Positions 31,458-46,077 of a stretch of 64,000 bases of DNA are shown piece by piece. Under the pieces are notes generated by a model. The model was not told where the DNA came from. It saw only the letters and a program-made list of their open reading frames with translations, and did not search any database. Where the stretch lies: positions 2,914,001 through 2,978,000 of the forward strand of contig NZ_JAUFQE010000002.1 in the NCBI RefSeq assembly GCF_030409755.1, in the 5' to 3' direction. Origin of the DNA: Vibrio lentus (GTDB lineage: Bacteria; Pseudomonadota; Gammaproteobacteria; Enterobacterales; Vibrionaceae). A program made the translations under genes and the position numbers. Positions within the stretch are counted from its first letter, which is position 1; the number at the start of each line of letters is the position of its first letter.

Positions 31458-31577
31458 AAGCCTGGCGATGTCCTACTCTCACATGGGGAAACCCCACACT
31501 ACCATCGGCGCTATTGTGTTTCACTTCTGAGTTCGGCATGGAATCAGGTGGGTCCACAATGCTATGGTCGCCAAGCA
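31458..31577 (-). rRNA. rrf: 5S ribosomal RNA (upstream operon)
   Basis: About 120 nt, with the same ends and core as the copy at 25877. No tRNA follows it, unlike the other operon. Confidence 0.95.
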
Positions 31578-31667
31578 AATTTTAAAATTCGGAAAACTGA
31601 TTTAAAAGTATCTCTTCAAACTCATTCAAGGTCTGTCTTTGAGTCCACAAAACCCCTTGGGTGTTGT

Positions 31668-34560
<2,893 letters not shown>

Positions 34561-34914
34561 ATACAACCCGAAAGGGTCTTAGTGTATGGCAACTAACCAA
34601 GGTTTTTGGTTGTCATCAAGAAGGGTTAATTCTTGATAACTGTTTGCCGGACTCAATTGTGAATCAAACTAACGTTTGATTCGAATACAAGACACTTGAA
34701 TGTGTTTGTTGTGTTTATCAATAAAGATAAACATTGAGAACTTTTAAATTTGATTGAATTACTCGTAAGTAAATCAATCAGTCAGCTTTCCAAATTGTTA
34801 AAGAGCATAAAGCAAAAAGCTTTAATCAATAACTTACGTTATTAATTAAAGCTCTGGCTTTAACTAAATCTAAACCATCAATCTGTGTGGACACTCATCG
34901 TAAGTATCTTCGTA
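34561..34914 (-). other. 16S-23S spacer without tRNA, with boxA
   Basis: A 354-bp spacer with no tRNA. In place of the tRNAs it has an AT-rich inverted repeat around AAAGCTTTAAT and ATTAATTAAAGCT (34812-34854). A boxA (minus strand GCTCTTTAAC) lies at 34797-34806. The 16S-proximal and 23S-proximal flanks are nearly the same as in the Ile-Ala operon, so the two spacers differ as exchangeable central blocks. Confidence 0.8.
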
Positions 34915-36469
<1,555 letters not shown>

Positions 36470-36720
36470 AAGATTTTGTGACTCAACGAATACTGACTTC
36501 AAAACTAATATTCATTCGAAAATGAACATGTAATTCTAAAGCTATTACCATTCCAACAGAATGGTAATGAATTGACTGTGCCGAATAACTACAAGTAGTT
36601 AAACGTATTGGTCACTCAGTTCATTGAAATCATTTTGTTACCGAAGTAACTGCTACTACCTAAATAATAACGTTTTGATATTCATCAACGAGTGCCCACA
36701 CAGATTGATAGGTTTAAATT

Positions 36721-36731
36721 GTTAAAGAGCT
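36721..36731 (-). promoter_or_regulatory. Leader boxA antitermination element (upstream operon)
   Basis: On the minus strand AGCTCTTTAAC, followed by the same leader segment as in the other operon. The surrounding leader (36470-36782) contains no gene. Confidence 0.78.
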
Positions 36732-36782
36732 TCACTTGTTGAGCGTTCCTTTTAATTAAGGAGCCTCTCGAAGTGGACGGCC

Positions 36783-36810
36783 ATTCTAGCGAATTAACAT
36801 TCAGTGTCAA
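36783..36810 (-). promoter_or_regulatory. rRNA promoter P2 (upstream operon)
   Basis: On the minus strand: -35 TTGACA, 16-bp spacer, -10 TAGAAT. It is preceded by an A/T-rich UP-like tract (about 36811-36836). Confidence 0.78.
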
Positions 36811-36897
36811 ACACTTTTTGAAAATTAATTTTTGTCGCTTTCCGTCTGACTGATTCTTGCTGAAGCCTTGTGGCGTCTGCCGTCTCAGTGGTGTCGC

Positions 36898-36925
36898 ATT
36901 ATAGGGAACCCTCTCAGCTTAGCAA
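36898..36925 (-). promoter_or_regulatory. rRNA promoter P1 (upstream operon)
   Basis: On the minus strand: -35 TTGCTA, 16-bp spacer, -10 TATAAT, followed by GCGACACCACTGA, which closely resembles the E. coli rrn P1 start region CCCTATAATGCGCCACCACTG. An A/T-rich UP-like element lies upstream. P1 and P2 are 115 bp apart, the standard arrangement. Confidence 0.85.
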
Positions 36926-36984
36926 CTACTTTTTCATGAAAAATGAATAAATAGAGCTTAAGTGCCTAATAGTTCACCTAAACG

Positions 36985-37016
36985 GAAAAAAGAGAGCATT
37001 TCTGCTCTCTTTTTGC
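36985..37016 (-). terminator. Terminator of the ubiD-ferredoxin-fre operon
   Basis: The stem AGAGAGCA/TGCTCTCT has a 4-nt loop and is flanked by A and T tracts, 20 bp after the fre stop. Confidence 0.85.
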
Positions 37017-37035
37017 TCTAAATCTAAAAGAATTC

Positions 37036-37749
37036 TTAGATAAACGCGTAAGCATCTGCGTACATATGGTCACGCTTTGCTTCTTTATTCTGAGTAAACA
37101 AGTCTCTTGCAGCACCTGCCATTTCGAAACGACCCGCAATGTAGATATCAAAATCAGCTAATGATTCGAAACTTTGCGTGATTGCTTCAAGTACATTACC
37201 CGTTTGACCGTGCCAAACTTCAGGTGCTTCTTCTACTACTGGTACAAAATGTACATTGCTGTGTTTTGCTGCAATGTCGACAAGCTCTTCTTTCGCATAC
37301 AGCTGGCACTCATCTTTTGCGCCCCAGTATAGATGAATCTCTTTTTTACTGTTCTGAGCGATACAGTGATCGAGAATAGAGCGCACGTAGCTAAAGCCAG
37401 TACCACCAGCAATTAGTAACAGAGGACGATCGCTTTCTTCTTTAACCCACGCATCACCGTGCGGAGCATCAATAGCTATGTCGCCATCTTCAGCTTGCGC
37501 TTTCTTCATTGCCTCAACAACTTCTGAAGCGTAAGCATTGTGCTCAGCTGCACCAATGTGTAACTCAAGCTCGCCTTCATGACGACAAGGGCTGCTTGCA
37601 ATCGAAAATGGACGCTTGTCTTTTTCACCCATTTCAACCATCAAGTATTGGCCCGCTTTAAAAGCGACCGGTGTTTCTGGGTGAAGTAGGATTTGGTAAG
37701 TGTTACAAGCTAATGGCTCGATAGACTTCACTTTACATTTAATAGTCAT
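37036..37749 (-). CDS. fre: NAD(P)H-flavin reductase
   Basis: 237 residues of the Fre/LuxG family. The flavin-binding motif is RPFSIAS (residues 46-52), the nicotinamide-binding motif is [10 protein letters not shown] (about 114-123), and the C-terminal signature includes YIAGRFEMA. It reduces free flavins with NAD(P)H, supplying reduced FMN to the UbiX/UbiD prenyl-flavin system, ferric reductases or luciferase. It is co-oriented with ubiD, as in E. coli, but with a ferredoxin gene between them. An AGAGGAAG ribosome site precedes the ATG. Confidence 0.92.
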   Translation of the reverse strand: MTIKCKVKSIEPLACNTYQILLHPETPVAFKAGQYLMVEMGEKDKRPFSIASSPCRHEGELELHIGAAEHNAYASEVVEAMKKAQAEDGDIAIDAPHGDAWVKEESDRPLLLIAGGTGFSYVRSILDHCIAQNSKKEIHLYWGAKDECQLYAKEELVDIAAKHSNVHFVPVVEEAPEVWHGQTGNVLEAITQSFESLADFDIYIAGRFEMAGAARDLFTQNKEAKRDHMYADAYAFI

Positions 37750-37769
37750 GTTCTTCCTCTCACTAACCC

Positions 37770-38039
37770 TTAATCGGCAAAGGTTAGAACTAAATTACTT
37801 TCTGCAAATGCTTGGCAAGCAAAAATCCAACCTTGTAACTGCTCTTTCTCTGTGAGCATGGGTTCAAGGTGGTAACTCACTTGGCCTTCTAATTTTTTAC
37901 ACATGCACATAGCGCATGCACCAACTTGGCAACGGTTTGGAAAATTGATATTGCTGTTGAGCGCAGCATCCAAAACCGTTTGCCCTTTTTCTACGGTAAA
38001 ACTGATATTTTCTGGGTATAAGATTACTTGGAAGCTCAT
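37770..38039 (-). CDS. 2Fe-2S plant-type ferredoxin between ubiD and fre
   Basis: 89 residues. The cluster ligands follow the plant-type spacing C-x4-C-x2-C in [10 protein letters not shown], with the fourth Cys in the IFACQAF block. Its ATG overlaps the ubiD stop codon (ATGA), with AGGA just upstream inside ubiD, so it is translationally coupled. Because it is followed by a flavin reductase, an electron-transfer chain Fre to ferredoxin is possible, analogous to reductases in which both modules are fused. The redox partner is not known. Confidence 0.87.
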   Translation of the reverse strand: MSFQVILYPENISFTVEKGQTVLDAALNSNINFPNRCQVGACAMCMCKKLEGQVSYHLEPMLTEKEQLQGWIFACQAFAESNLVLTFAD

Positions 38040-39877
38040 GAGATTCCTAGTTGTTCCCAAATGCTATCAATCTTTTTAACGACGTCTGGGTTCTTAGTGA
38101 TTGGAACACCCCACTCACGCAGGCATTCACCTTCAAACTTGTTCGTCGCATCTAGACCCATTTTTGAATGTCCAGTTTGGTTTTTCAGGAAGAACGTATC
38201 TCTTGCCGGATCCATTCTTGTAGTCACCGCCCAGATAATGTCATTCCAGTCACTGACGTTAACGTCACTATCACACACGATGACAAACTTGTTCTCATCG
38301 AACTGAGACCAAACCGCTTCAATGATTTTCTTACCATTACCTGCTGCTTGCTTATCGATAGACACAACGACCATGCACGCATTGTCATTCTGTAAGTGAA
38401 TATCAATAATTTCAGGGAAGGTTTTGGTTAGCTCAGCTAGGCAACCTTCAATATGCTGACTATCTATAGGTAAAGATTGAGCATCAGGTGATAGTGCCAG
38501 CTCCGCATCCCACTTCTTAGTAATGTCTAAACCCATTTTTGAGCCTAAACCTACCACTGGCGATGCAAAGTCTAGTGAATCGATAGGCGTGTTCTCTATC
38601 ATCAAGCTATCACGAGACGGATCCATATGCTCACACATGGCAGCGGTCACTTGAGACCAATCACGTGCATTCACATCCTCATCGCATACCAAGACAAATT
38701 TTGTGTACATGAATTGGCGTAGGAAAGACCATACACCCATCATCACTCGCTTAGCGTGACCTGGGTATTGCTTCTTCATGGTCACGACCGCCATTCGGTA
38801 CGAACAACCTTCAGGCGGCAAGTAGAAGTCTTCTATTTCTGGGAATTGCTTTTGAAGAATAGGAACAAACACTTCATTTAACGCAACACCTAATACTGCG
38901 GGCTCATCAGGTGGACGGCCAGTATAGGTACTGTGATAGATCGGATTCTCGCGCATGGTTACATGAGTAATAGTAAACACATGATGCTTTTCTTTCTCGT
39001 TGTAGTAACCAGTATGGTCTCCGTATGGCCCCTCGTCTGCGAACTCATTCGGGTCGATGTAACCTTCCATTACGATTTCAGCACTCGCTGGCACTTCTAG
39101 GTCGTTACTGATTGATTTCACGACCTCAGTTTTACTGCCACGCAACAAGCCGGCAAACGCGTATTCCGATAAGGTATCTGGAACGGGTGTAACGGCACCA
39201 AGAATCGTGGCAGGATCGGCACCAAACGCTACCGATACAGGGAATGGCTTGCCTGGGTTGGTCTCCATCCAATCACGTAGATCAAGCGCTCCACCACGGT
39301 GGGCTAACCAACGCATGATGATTTTATTCTTGCCGATCTTCTGTTGACGATAGATGCCTAAGTTTTGGCGTTTCTTGTTTGGACCACGAGTAACCGTTAA
39401 ACCCCACGTTAGCAACGGTGCGACATCATCAGCCCAGCAACTCATCACCGGAATTTTATCAAGATCGACGTCATCACCCTGCCATACGATTTGTTGACAG
39501 GCCGCCTTACGAAGACGCTTAGCTGGCATGTTTAAGACCTGCTTAAACACAGGCAGCTTATCGATAGCGTCTTTAAAGCCTTTTGGTGGCTCAGGTTCTT
39601 TTAAGTAAGCAAGCAACTTGCCCACTTCGCGTAGTTCTTTGACCTCTTGACGCCCCATACCAATGGCTACGCGATCAGGCGTACCGAATAGATTGGTCAA
39701 AACAGGCATGTCATAGCCTACGGGGTTTTCAAATAAAAGAGCCGGGCCACCAGCACGTAGAGTACGGTCGCTAATCTCGGTCATTTCATAGTCTGGGTCG
39801 ACGGGGTGAGAAATGCGTTTCAACTGACCAATGCTTTCAAGATGGTCGACAAAATCACGTAAATCTTTAAAACTCAT
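38036..39877 (-). CDS. ubiD: 4-hydroxy-3-polyprenylbenzoate decarboxylase UbiD
   Basis: 613 residues, longer at the C-terminus than the roughly 490-residue E. coli UbiD. The N-terminal part has the family blocks [47 protein letters not shown], and the Glu-rich catalytic region FADEGPYGD (E-R-E network). It decarboxylates the ubiquinone precursor using prenylated FMN. The last ~120 residues repeat the pattern of the preceding domain ([19 protein letters not shown] versus [19 protein letters not shown]), suggesting an internally duplicated C-terminal module. Confidence 0.93.
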   Translation of the reverse strand: MSFKDLRDFVDHLESIGQLKRISHPVDPDYEMTEISDRTLRAGGPALLFENPVGYDMPVLTNLFGTPDRVAIGMGRQEVKELREVGKLLAYLKEPEPPKGFKDAIDKLPVFKQVLNMPAKRLRKAACQQIVWQGDDVDLDKIPVMSCWADDVAPLLTWGLTVTRGPNKKRQNLGIYRQQKIGKNKIIMRWLAHRGGALDLRDWMETNPGKPFPVSVAFGADPATILGAVTPVPDTLSEYAFAGLLRGSKTEVVKSISNDLEVPASAEIVMEGYIDPNEFADEGPYGDHTGYYNEKEKHHVFTITHVTMRENPIYHSTYTGRPPDEPAVLGVALNEVFVPILQKQFPEIEDFYLPPEGCSYRMAVVTMKKQYPGHAKRVMMGVWSFLRQFMYTKFVLVCDEDVNARDWSQVTAAMCEHMDPSRDSLMIENTPIDSLDFASPVVGLGSKMGLDITKKWDAELALSPDAQSLPIDSQHIEGCLAELTKTFPEIIDIHLQNDNACMVVVSIDKQAAGNGKKIIEAVWSQFDENKFVIVCDSDVNVSDWNDIIWAVTTRMDPARDTFFLKNQTGHSKMGLDATNKFEGECLREWGVPITKNPDVVKKIDSIWEQLGIS

Positions 39878-39916
39878 AGGGCTTCTACATGCTGATTATT
39901 CTGCGCTCAGTATATC

Positions 39917-39946
39917 AAAAAGGGCGACACTGAGATCCCCCTTTTT
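39917..39946 (-). terminator. Terminator-like hairpin before ubiD
   Basis: The AAAAAGGG/CCCTTTTT stem has an internal loop. It lies between the end of the unknown secreted protein and the ubiD start and probably terminates the former. Confidence 0.6.
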
Positions 39947-39975
39947 AGTAAGGTTATTGAGAGCCAAAATCCACT

Positions 39976-40971
39976 TTAAGGTAATGCTTGCTCGATCAAA
40001 GAACTCTTAACCTGAGGGTTATCATTCACAAGATCTTGCAACCAGCGAGTGTGACCTTGTTTTGCCAGTTCACGAGCAACCAACGATGCTTCATCGGCTA
40101 TCGCCATCCGAGAGACAAGAAACTGTTTCACCTCTTCTGAGAGCGGGTTCACTTTGGTCAAGAGCATGATGGCTTCATCTTTCAAACGCGGGTTCTTGGT
40201 CGCAGCCATAACCTGTTCAAGCGCGAAAGTTTGTTTGGTTTCAGCAAGACGTACCAGCTCTGCTTGGCTATGGTAGTCAGCCTTCATACGCCATAAGATC
40301 TTGTAGACCTCAGGGTCTTCACTGACCTGTGCCAGTCGAACCACAACTTCCGTTGAGGGCAACCAACTTACGATAGACGAAGTGGTCAGTTGCTTAGTCA
40401 AATAATCAACGGCTTCAGGTGACAAACTATCGAGCTCTCGGATTAACAGCGCTTCTCGCGCTTGAACCTGATGCTCTGGGCCAGATAACCACTCTTTCAA
40501 ATCGAGCTCTTGCTTCTCAGCATCTAACACAAAGACCAATGTCTTTTGGTCTTGGCGCCATTGTTTGATTAATCGGTTAGCAATCGAAGGGTAGTTAAAG
40601 GCAGGTACCGTAAACTCATAGCCATCGCCACGCTCCAATACTTGGTAAGTTGGCGTAATAGCAAGTTGCTGTTCAATGAAGATAGACATCTTAGGCGTGA
40701 GTACGACTTTTTGCTGTTCGAGCTTTTTCAAGAGTTGGTAACGAGCCACCTCTTGCTGAGGAAATGTCAGACGCTCGAGTGCAAAGCGCAGCGAATTGAC
40801 TTCGTCACGTACGACAAATTCGAGTAATTCAGCAGTTTTCAGTTTTACTTGATCATTCTCAAGCCAAGACTCTACTGTCGTTGGAGACATCTCAGTGGCA
40901 TAGCTCATACCGACCGGGGAAAGTAACAGTGAAGTAGACAGGAGTAATGATGACAACAGTCCATGTTGCAT
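39976..40971 (-). CDS. Secreted helical protein of unknown function
   Basis: 331 residues from the ATG at 40971, preceded by AAGGA; an in-frame start 12 codons upstream lacks one. It has a signal peptide (MQHGLLSSLLLSTSLLLSPVGMSYA) ending in an AxA-type site, so it is exported to the periplasm. The rest is rich in alternating helices with a HEAT-like rhythm (for example DEAIMLLTKVNPLSEEVKQFLVSRMAIADEA). No enzyme motif was seen. I do not recognise a family. It lies between ubiD and rho. Confidence 0.7.
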   Translation of the reverse strand: MQHGLLSSLLLSTSLLLSPVGMSYATEMSPTTVESWLENDQVKLKTAELLEFVVRDEVNSLRFALERLTFPQQEVARYQLLKKLEQQKVVLTPKMSIFIEQQLAITPTYQVLERGDGYEFTVPAFNYPSIANRLIKQWRQDQKTLVFVLDAEKQELDLKEWLSGPEHQVQAREALLIRELDSLSPEAVDYLTKQLTTSSIVSWLPSTEVVVRLAQVSEDPEVYKILWRMKADYHSQAELVRLAETKQTFALEQVMAATKNPRLKDEAIMLLTKVNPLSEEVKQFLVSRMAIADEASLVARELAKQGHTRWLQDLVNDNPQVKSSLIEQALP

Positions 40972-41028
40972 TTTAACGTCCTTGTAACACTTTTGGTCAT
41001 TCTGCAAGCTGTCGCTACAAAATGCAAA

Positions 41029-41061
41029 TAAAAAGCGCCACCCGAAGGCAGCGCTTTTTAA
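41029..41061 (-). terminator. Terminator between rho and the secreted protein gene
   Basis: The stem AAAAAGCGC/GCGCTTTTT (with a central mismatch near the loop) has a T tract on the minus strand, 21 bp past the rho stop. Confidence 0.8.
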
Positions 41062-41081
41062 TAACTATCAGCTAATCAAGA

Positions 41082-42341
41082 CTACTGACGACGCATTGCG
41101 TCAAAGAACTCATCGTTCGTTTTGGTCATTGCTAGCTTATCGATAAGGAATTCCATTGCGTCGATTTCGCCCATTGGGTGAACAATCTTACGCAGGATCC
41201 ACATCTTCTGTAGTTCATCGTTCTTCGTAAGAAGCTCTTCACGACGAGTACCAGAGCGGTTGAAGTCAATCGCTGGGAATACACGCTTTTCAGCAATCTT
41301 ACGGTTTAGGTGCAGTTCCATGTTACCTGTACCTTTGAATTCTTCGTAGATAACTTCATCCATCTTAGAACCAGTATCAACCAGTGCTGTTGCGATGATA
41401 GTTAAGCTACCGCCTTCTTCTACGTTACGTGCCGCACCGAAGAAACGCTTTGGACGATGTAGAGCATTCGCATCAACACCACCAGTAAGAACTTTACCTG
41501 ATGAAGGAATCACAGTGTTGTATGCACGAGCTAGACGAGTGATTGAATCTAGTAGAATAACCACGTCTTTTTTGTGTTCAACAAGACGCTTCGCCTTCTC
41601 GATTACCATTTCTGCAACTTGCACGTGGCGAGATGCTGGTTCATCGAAAGTCGATGCGATTACTTCGCCTTTAACTAGGCGCTGCATTTCTGTTACTTCT
41701 TCTGGACGCTCATCGATAAGTAGAACCATTAGTTCACACTCAGGATGGTTGCGTGCAATGCTTTGTGCAATATTTTGCAGAAGCATTGTCTTACCTGCTT
41801 TAGGCGGAGCAACAATCAGACCACGCTGACCTTTACCAATTGGTGAAGCAAGGTCAAGAATTCGAGCTGTGATATCTTCAGTCGCGCCGTTACCCGCTTC
41901 CATTACCATACGTTCGTTGGCATGAAGAGGAGTCAGGTTTTCAAAAAGGATTTTGTTACGAGCGTTGTCTGGCTTGTCGTAGTTAACCGTATTTACTTTA
42001 AGCAGTGCAAAGTAACGTTCGCCATCTTTAGGTGGACGGATTTTACCGCCAATCGAGTCACCTGTGCGAAGGTTAAAACGACGAATCTGGCTTGGTGATA
42101 CGTAAATATCATCTGGTCCAGCAAGGTACGAGCTGTCGCCGCTACGCAGGAAACCAAAACCGTCTTGAAGAATTTCTAGAACACCATCACCAAAGATGTC
42201 TTCACCACTTTTTGCATGCGCTTTAAGGATGGAGAAGATAATGTCTTGTTTTCTTAGACGAGCTTGATTTTCAAGACCTAGGCTTTCGCTAAGTTTAACA
42301 AGTTCAGACACAGGTCTGTTCTTCAGTTCAGTAAGATTCAT
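41082..42341 (-). CDS. rho: Transcription termination factor Rho
   Basis: 419 residues from the ATG giving [15 protein letters not shown], the conserved family start; an upstream in-frame TTG would add 8 residues. The N-terminal RNA-binding (cold-shock-like) domain has [13 protein letters not shown], the P-loop is [12 protein letters not shown], Walker B is LLIDERPEE, and the Q-loop/R-loop region is [18 protein letters not shown]. It is a hexameric RNA helicase that ends untranslated transcripts. Its leader (42342-42541) is a likely site of Rho autoregulation. Confidence 0.97.
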   Translation of the reverse strand: MNLTELKNRPVSELVKLSESLGLENQARLRKQDIIFSILKAHAKSGEDIFGDGVLEILQDGFGFLRSGDSSYLAGPDDIYVSPSQIRRFNLRTGDSIGGKIRPPKDGERYFALLKVNTVNYDKPDNARNKILFENLTPLHANERMVMEAGNGATEDITARILDLASPIGKGQRGLIVAPPKAGKTMLLQNIAQSIARNHPECELMVLLIDERPEEVTEMQRLVKGEVIASTFDEPASRHVQVAEMVIEKAKRLVEHKKDVVILLDSITRLARAYNTVIPSSGKVLTGGVDANALHRPKRFFGAARNVEEGGSLTIIATALVDTGSKMDEVIYEEFKGTGNMELHLNRKIAEKRVFPAIDFNRSGTRREELLTKNDELQKMWILRKIVHPMGEIDAMEFLIDKLAMTKTNDEFFDAMRRQ

Positions 42342-42483
42342 AGTGGTGGAAGTTTGTTTAGTCAAAATAGGATCTGTTTTCTTAAGTTAAGAAGGAGTTG
42401 GTCACAGGATCGACCAAGAAGAGAAATTCGTTCAATTAACGTGCGATAAATTAGCACTAAAACTAAGACTAGTCCATAGCTTA

Positions 42484-42525
42484 GAAAAAACAAAACCGCG
42501 CATTTGTTAACTGCGCGGTTTCTTT
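42484..42525 (-). terminator. Terminator of trxA
   Basis: The stem AACCGCGCA/TGCGCGGTT has a 9-nt loop, followed on the minus strand by TTTTGTTTTTT. It lies 17 bp past the trxA stop. Confidence 0.85.
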
Positions 42526-42541
42526 TCAAAGGCTCACCTAA

Positions 42542-42868
42542 TTAAAGGTTAGCGTCTAGGAACTCTTTAAGTTGAGTTTTAGACAATGCACCAACTTTAG
42601 TTGCTGCTACGCCGCCATCTTTGAAAAGAAGTAGCGTTGGAATACCACGAATACCAAACTTTGGTGGAGTTCCAGCATTCTGGTCGATATTTAATTTACC
42701 GATAGTGAGTTTGCCTTCGTACTCGTCTGCGATTTCATCAAGAATCGGAGCAATCATTTTACATGGACCACACCATTCTGCCCAAAAATCAACAAGAACC
42801 GGGCCTGCAGCGTTGATCACATCGTTATCAAAACCGTCATCAGTTAGCTGCAAAATCTTATCACTCAT
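42542..42868 (-). CDS. trxA: Thioredoxin 1
   Basis: 108 residues, the standard size. The active site is WCGPC with Cys33 and Cys36, and the cis-proline loop is [11 protein letters not shown]. The start at 42868 is chosen because GGAGTGGAAG immediately precedes it and the family begins MSDKI; an in-frame ATG 12 bp upstream is inferior. It is the main cytoplasmic disulfide reductant. Divergent from rhlB, with rho next downstream: the conserved rhlB-trxA-rho block. Confidence 0.96.
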   Translation of the reverse strand: MSDKILQLTDDGFDNDVINAAGPVLVDFWAEWCGPCKMIAPILDEIADEYEGKLTIGKLNIDQNAGTPPKFGIRGIPTLLLFKDGGVAATKVGALSKTQLKEFLDANL

Positions 42869-42979
42869 CTTCCACTCCAATGTATTTTTTAGAACTGGTT
42901 GGATGATAACCAGTAAATAGATGCCCTATTGGAATGTATTTACTTTCGTATTGCAAGCTTAAGCTGATATTCTATAGCA

Positions 42980-44290
42980 ATGAAAAAGACGCATATCACA
43001 GAGCAAAAGTTCGCCGACTTGGATTTACTCCCGCAAGTCATTGAAGGATTGGAGAAAAAAGGGTTCGATTACTGTACCCCTATCCAAGCCTTGGCGCTCC
43101 CGGTACTGCTCACCGGCCAAGACATCGCAGGCCAGGCCCAAACGGGTACTGGTAAAACGCTAGCGTTTCTTACTGCTACATTCAACCACCTGCTAAAAAC
43201 ACCTGAGCATGAAGGCCGCAAGCCTAATCAGCCACGTGCGATTATTATGGCACCAACGCGTGAACTCGCGATTCAGATCTACAACGATGCTGACTCTCTG
43301 GTTGAAAGCACGGGTATCAAAGCAGCATTAGCTTACGGTGGCGAGAGCTACGACAAGCAACTAGGTAAGATCGAAGAAGGCGCAGATATCTTAATTGGTA
43401 CGACTGGCCGCATCATCGATTTCTACAAACAAAAGGTATTTAACCTTAACCACATTCAAGCTGTTGTTCTTGACGAAGCTGATCGCATGTTCGATCTTGG
43501 TTTCATCAAAGACATCCGCTTCTTGTTCCGTCGTATGCCAGAACCTAAAGATCGCCTGAACATGCTGTTCTCTGCGACGCTGTCTTACCGCGTACAAGAA
43601 CTTGCATTCGAACACATGCACAACCCAGAGCATGTGGTTGTTGAACCTGAGCGTAAGACTGGTCACCGTATTCAAGAAGAGCTTTTCTACCCTTCTAACG
43701 AACACAAAATGGCTCTTCTACAAACGTTAATAGAAGAAGAGTGGCCAGATCGCGCAATCATCTTCGCTAATACTAAGCACAAATGTGAATCAGTTTGGGG
43801 CCACTTGGCTGCCGATGGTCACCGTGTTGGTTTGCTAACGGGTGATGTTCCTCAGAAGAAACGTGAAAAGATTCTTGAGCAATTCACTAAAGGTGATGTT
43901 GACCTGCTTGTCGCAACTGATGTTGCAGCACGTGGCCTACACATCCCTCAAGTAACACACGTATTCAACTTTGACCTACCTGACGATTGTGAAGATTACG
44001 TTCACCGTATCGGCCGTACAGGTCGTGCTGGTGAAAGCGGTCACTCGATCAGCTTTGCTTGTGAAGATTACGCAATCAACTTGCCACCAATCGAAGAATA
44101 CATTGAGCACGCTATCCCAATGTCTGACTACGATGCTTCTGCACTACTAGAAGATCTGCCAGCACCGATGCGCTTACGTACACGTAACCCGCAACAACGT
44201 CGCTCAAACAACAATGGTCCACGCAACGGTAACCGTAAACCAAACCAGAACCGTCGCCCACGCCAACCGCGTCATAACAAGGAAGCTTAG
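42980..44290 (+). CDS. rhlB: DEAD-box RNA helicase RhlB
   Basis: 436 residues. The Q motif is [13 protein letters not shown], motif I AQTGTGKT, motif Ia PTRELA, motif II DEAD ([11 protein letters not shown]), motif III SAT and motif [12 protein letters not shown]. The C-terminal tail is rich in Arg, Asn and Pro (about 400-436) for RNA binding. It unwinds RNA within the degradosome with RNase E. It is followed 6 bp later by gppA, an operon conserved with E. coli. Confidence 0.95.
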   Translation: MKKTHITEQKFADLDLLPQVIEGLEKKGFDYCTPIQALALPVLLTGQDIAGQAQTGTGKTLAFLTATFNHLLKTPEHEGRKPNQPRAIIMAPTRELAIQIYNDADSLVESTGIKAALAYGGESYDKQLGKIEEGADILIGTTGRIIDFYKQKVFNLNHIQAVVLDEADRMFDLGFIKDIRFLFRRMPEPKDRLNMLFSATLSYRVQELAFEHMHNPEHVVVEPERKTGHRIQEELFYPSNEHKMALLQTLIEEEWPDRAIIFANTKHKCESVWGHLAADGHRVGLLTGDVPQKKREKILEQFTKGDVDLLVATDVAARGLHIPQVTHVFNFDLPDDCEDYVHRIGRTGRAGESGHSISFACEDYAINLPPIEEYIEHAIPMSDYDASALLEDLPAPMRLRTRNPQQRRSNNNGPRNGNRKPNQNRRPRQPRHNKEA

Positions 44291-44296
44291 TCGCTT

Positions 44297-45790
44297 ATGA
44301 GTCAAACAGTGTCACCCCCGCTTTACGCTGCAATCGACCTCGGGTCGAACAGTTTTCATATGCTCGTTGTGCGTCATATCGATGGCAGCGTTCAAACCAT
44401 GGCTAAGATTAAGCGCAAAGTGCGTTTAGCTGCAGGCTTAAATGAAAATAATGCGCTTAGTACAGAAGCTATGCAGCGCGGCTGGGACTGTTTGAGTCTC
44501 TTTGCAGAGCGACTGCAAGATATTCCAAAAGAAAATATCCGCATTGTCGGTACCGCTACCCTGCGTACAGCGACTAATGTGGATATCTTTCTAGAGAAAG
44601 CGAACCAGATACTCGGTTACGACATCAATGTTATCTCTGGTGAAGAAGAAGCTGCGACTATCTATAAAGGCGTTGCACACACTTCTGGTGGCAGCGGCCG
44701 CCGACTAGTGGTTGATATTGGTGGTGCAAGTACCGAGATGATCATCGGTGAAGGTTTCTCAGCCAAAGCCTTAACCAGCCTGAAGATGGGTTGTGTTACT
44801 TGGCTTGAACGCCACTTTAAAGATCGCCAATTAACCGCAACCAACTTTGACAACGCTATTGAAGCGGCTAAGTCTACGTTGGCTCCTATCCTTGATAGCT
44901 ACACTGATATCGGATGGGATGTGTGTGTGGGTGCAAGTGGCACTGTTCAAGCACTGCAAGAAATCATGTTGGCGCAAGGCATGGATGAAGTCATTACTCA
45001 TGCCAAACTTAAGCGTCTACAAAAACAAGCGATGATTACAGAGCGCTTAGAAGAGCTTGAGATTGAAGGCTTAACCCTTGAGCGCGCACTAGTGTTCCCA
45101 AGTGGTCTTTCTATTCTTATCGCGATTTTTGAGCTGCTTGAAATTGATTCAATGACACTCGCAGGCGGCGCACTGCGTGAAGGTCTCGCCTACGAGATGG
45201 TTGACGAACTACGCCAAGAAGATATCCGTGCACGTACCGTGACGAGCGTTCAATCACGCTACCAAATGGACGTGAGCTACGGTGAACAAGTAGCTGTACT
45301 AGCACAAACGTTATTTGAACAAGCAGGAGCTGAAACTTGGGTTTCAGAGCCTCAAGCTAGCGTATTATTGCAAACTGCCGCGAAGCTTCATGAAATCGGT
45401 TTAACCATTGATTTCAAAAAAGGCGGAGAGCACAGCGCTTACTTACTACAGAACTTAGACTTGCCAGGCTTTACCCGAGCTCAAAAGCACTACTTGGGTG
45501 AGTTAGCACGTCGCTACCGTGAGCAATTAACCTCACTACCAGAGCAACACGCTGTTTCTGGTACGAGCAGCAAACGTATTTTACGTATTCTGCGTTTGGC
45601 TATTTTGCTTACCCATCGTCGTACTCCTGAACTGGAACCTAAAGTTCAACTGACGACAGAAGGCGACAATCTGACACTTACGATCTCGAAGCAATGGCTG
45701 CAAGACAACCCTCTCACAGCCGCAGAGCTAGAAATCGAATCCAATCGACAAACTGATATTGGCTGGCCACTGACTGTGTTAGAGCGTTAA
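44297..45790 (+). CDS. gppA: pppGpp 5'-phosphohydrolase / exopolyphosphatase
   Basis: 497 residues of the Ppx/GppA family with an ASKHA fold. Phosphate-binding blocks are [15 protein letters not shown] and [13 protein letters not shown]; the middle has [10 protein letters not shown] and SGEEEA. The C-terminal ~180 residues form an HD-like helical domain ([15 protein letters not shown]). It converts pppGpp to ppGpp and may degrade polyphosphate. The position directly after rhlB selects GppA over Ppx. Confidence 0.92.
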   Translation: MSQTVSPPLYAAIDLGSNSFHMLVVRHIDGSVQTMAKIKRKVRLAAGLNENNALSTEAMQRGWDCLSLFAERLQDIPKENIRIVGTATLRTATNVDIFLEKANQILGYDINVISGEEEAATIYKGVAHTSGGSGRRLVVDIGGASTEMIIGEGFSAKALTSLKMGCVTWLERHFKDRQLTATNFDNAIEAAKSTLAPILDSYTDIGWDVCVGASGTVQALQEIMLAQGMDEVITHAKLKRLQKQAMITERLEELEIEGLTLERALVFPSGLSILIAIFELLEIDSMTLAGGALREGLAYEMVDELRQEDIRARTVTSVQSRYQMDVSYGEQVAVLAQTLFEQAGAETWVSEPQASVLLQTAAKLHEIGLTIDFKKGGEHSAYLLQNLDLPGFTRAQKHYLGELARRYREQLTSLPEQHAVSGTSSKRILRILRLAILLTHRRTPELEPKVQLTTEGDNLTLTISKQWLQDNPLTAAELEIESNRQTDIGWPLTVLER

Positions 45791-45822
45791 CACCTAACAA
45801 GGCTCTTAAGAACTAATCATTA

Positions 45823-45847
45823 AACCCTCTCTAGGAGGGTTTTTTAT
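45823..45847 (+). terminator. Terminator of rhlB-gppA
   Basis: The stem AACCCTC/GAGGGTT has a 4-nt TCTA-type loop followed by a T run, 33 bp after the gppA stop. The following 230 bp up to the MscS-like gene hold no recognisable gene. Confidence 0.87.
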
Positions 45848-46077
45848 TGCCTGTTAATGCTGAATTGAACGTAAAAAACCGCTCACAACCTGGCTATCTA
45901 GTTGAGTGGCCAATTAATTTACAACCACCCCATAGGTAATGTGCTTAACTGTTAATAATAGATAAGGGCATCTAACAACAACCAACGGGCGCGTATCTTT
46001 TCGCTGCTGAAGTGAGCCTATTATTAATCTAATAACTACAATCCGTACTGTTTTCCGAGGCAACCAAAGAGGTAATA

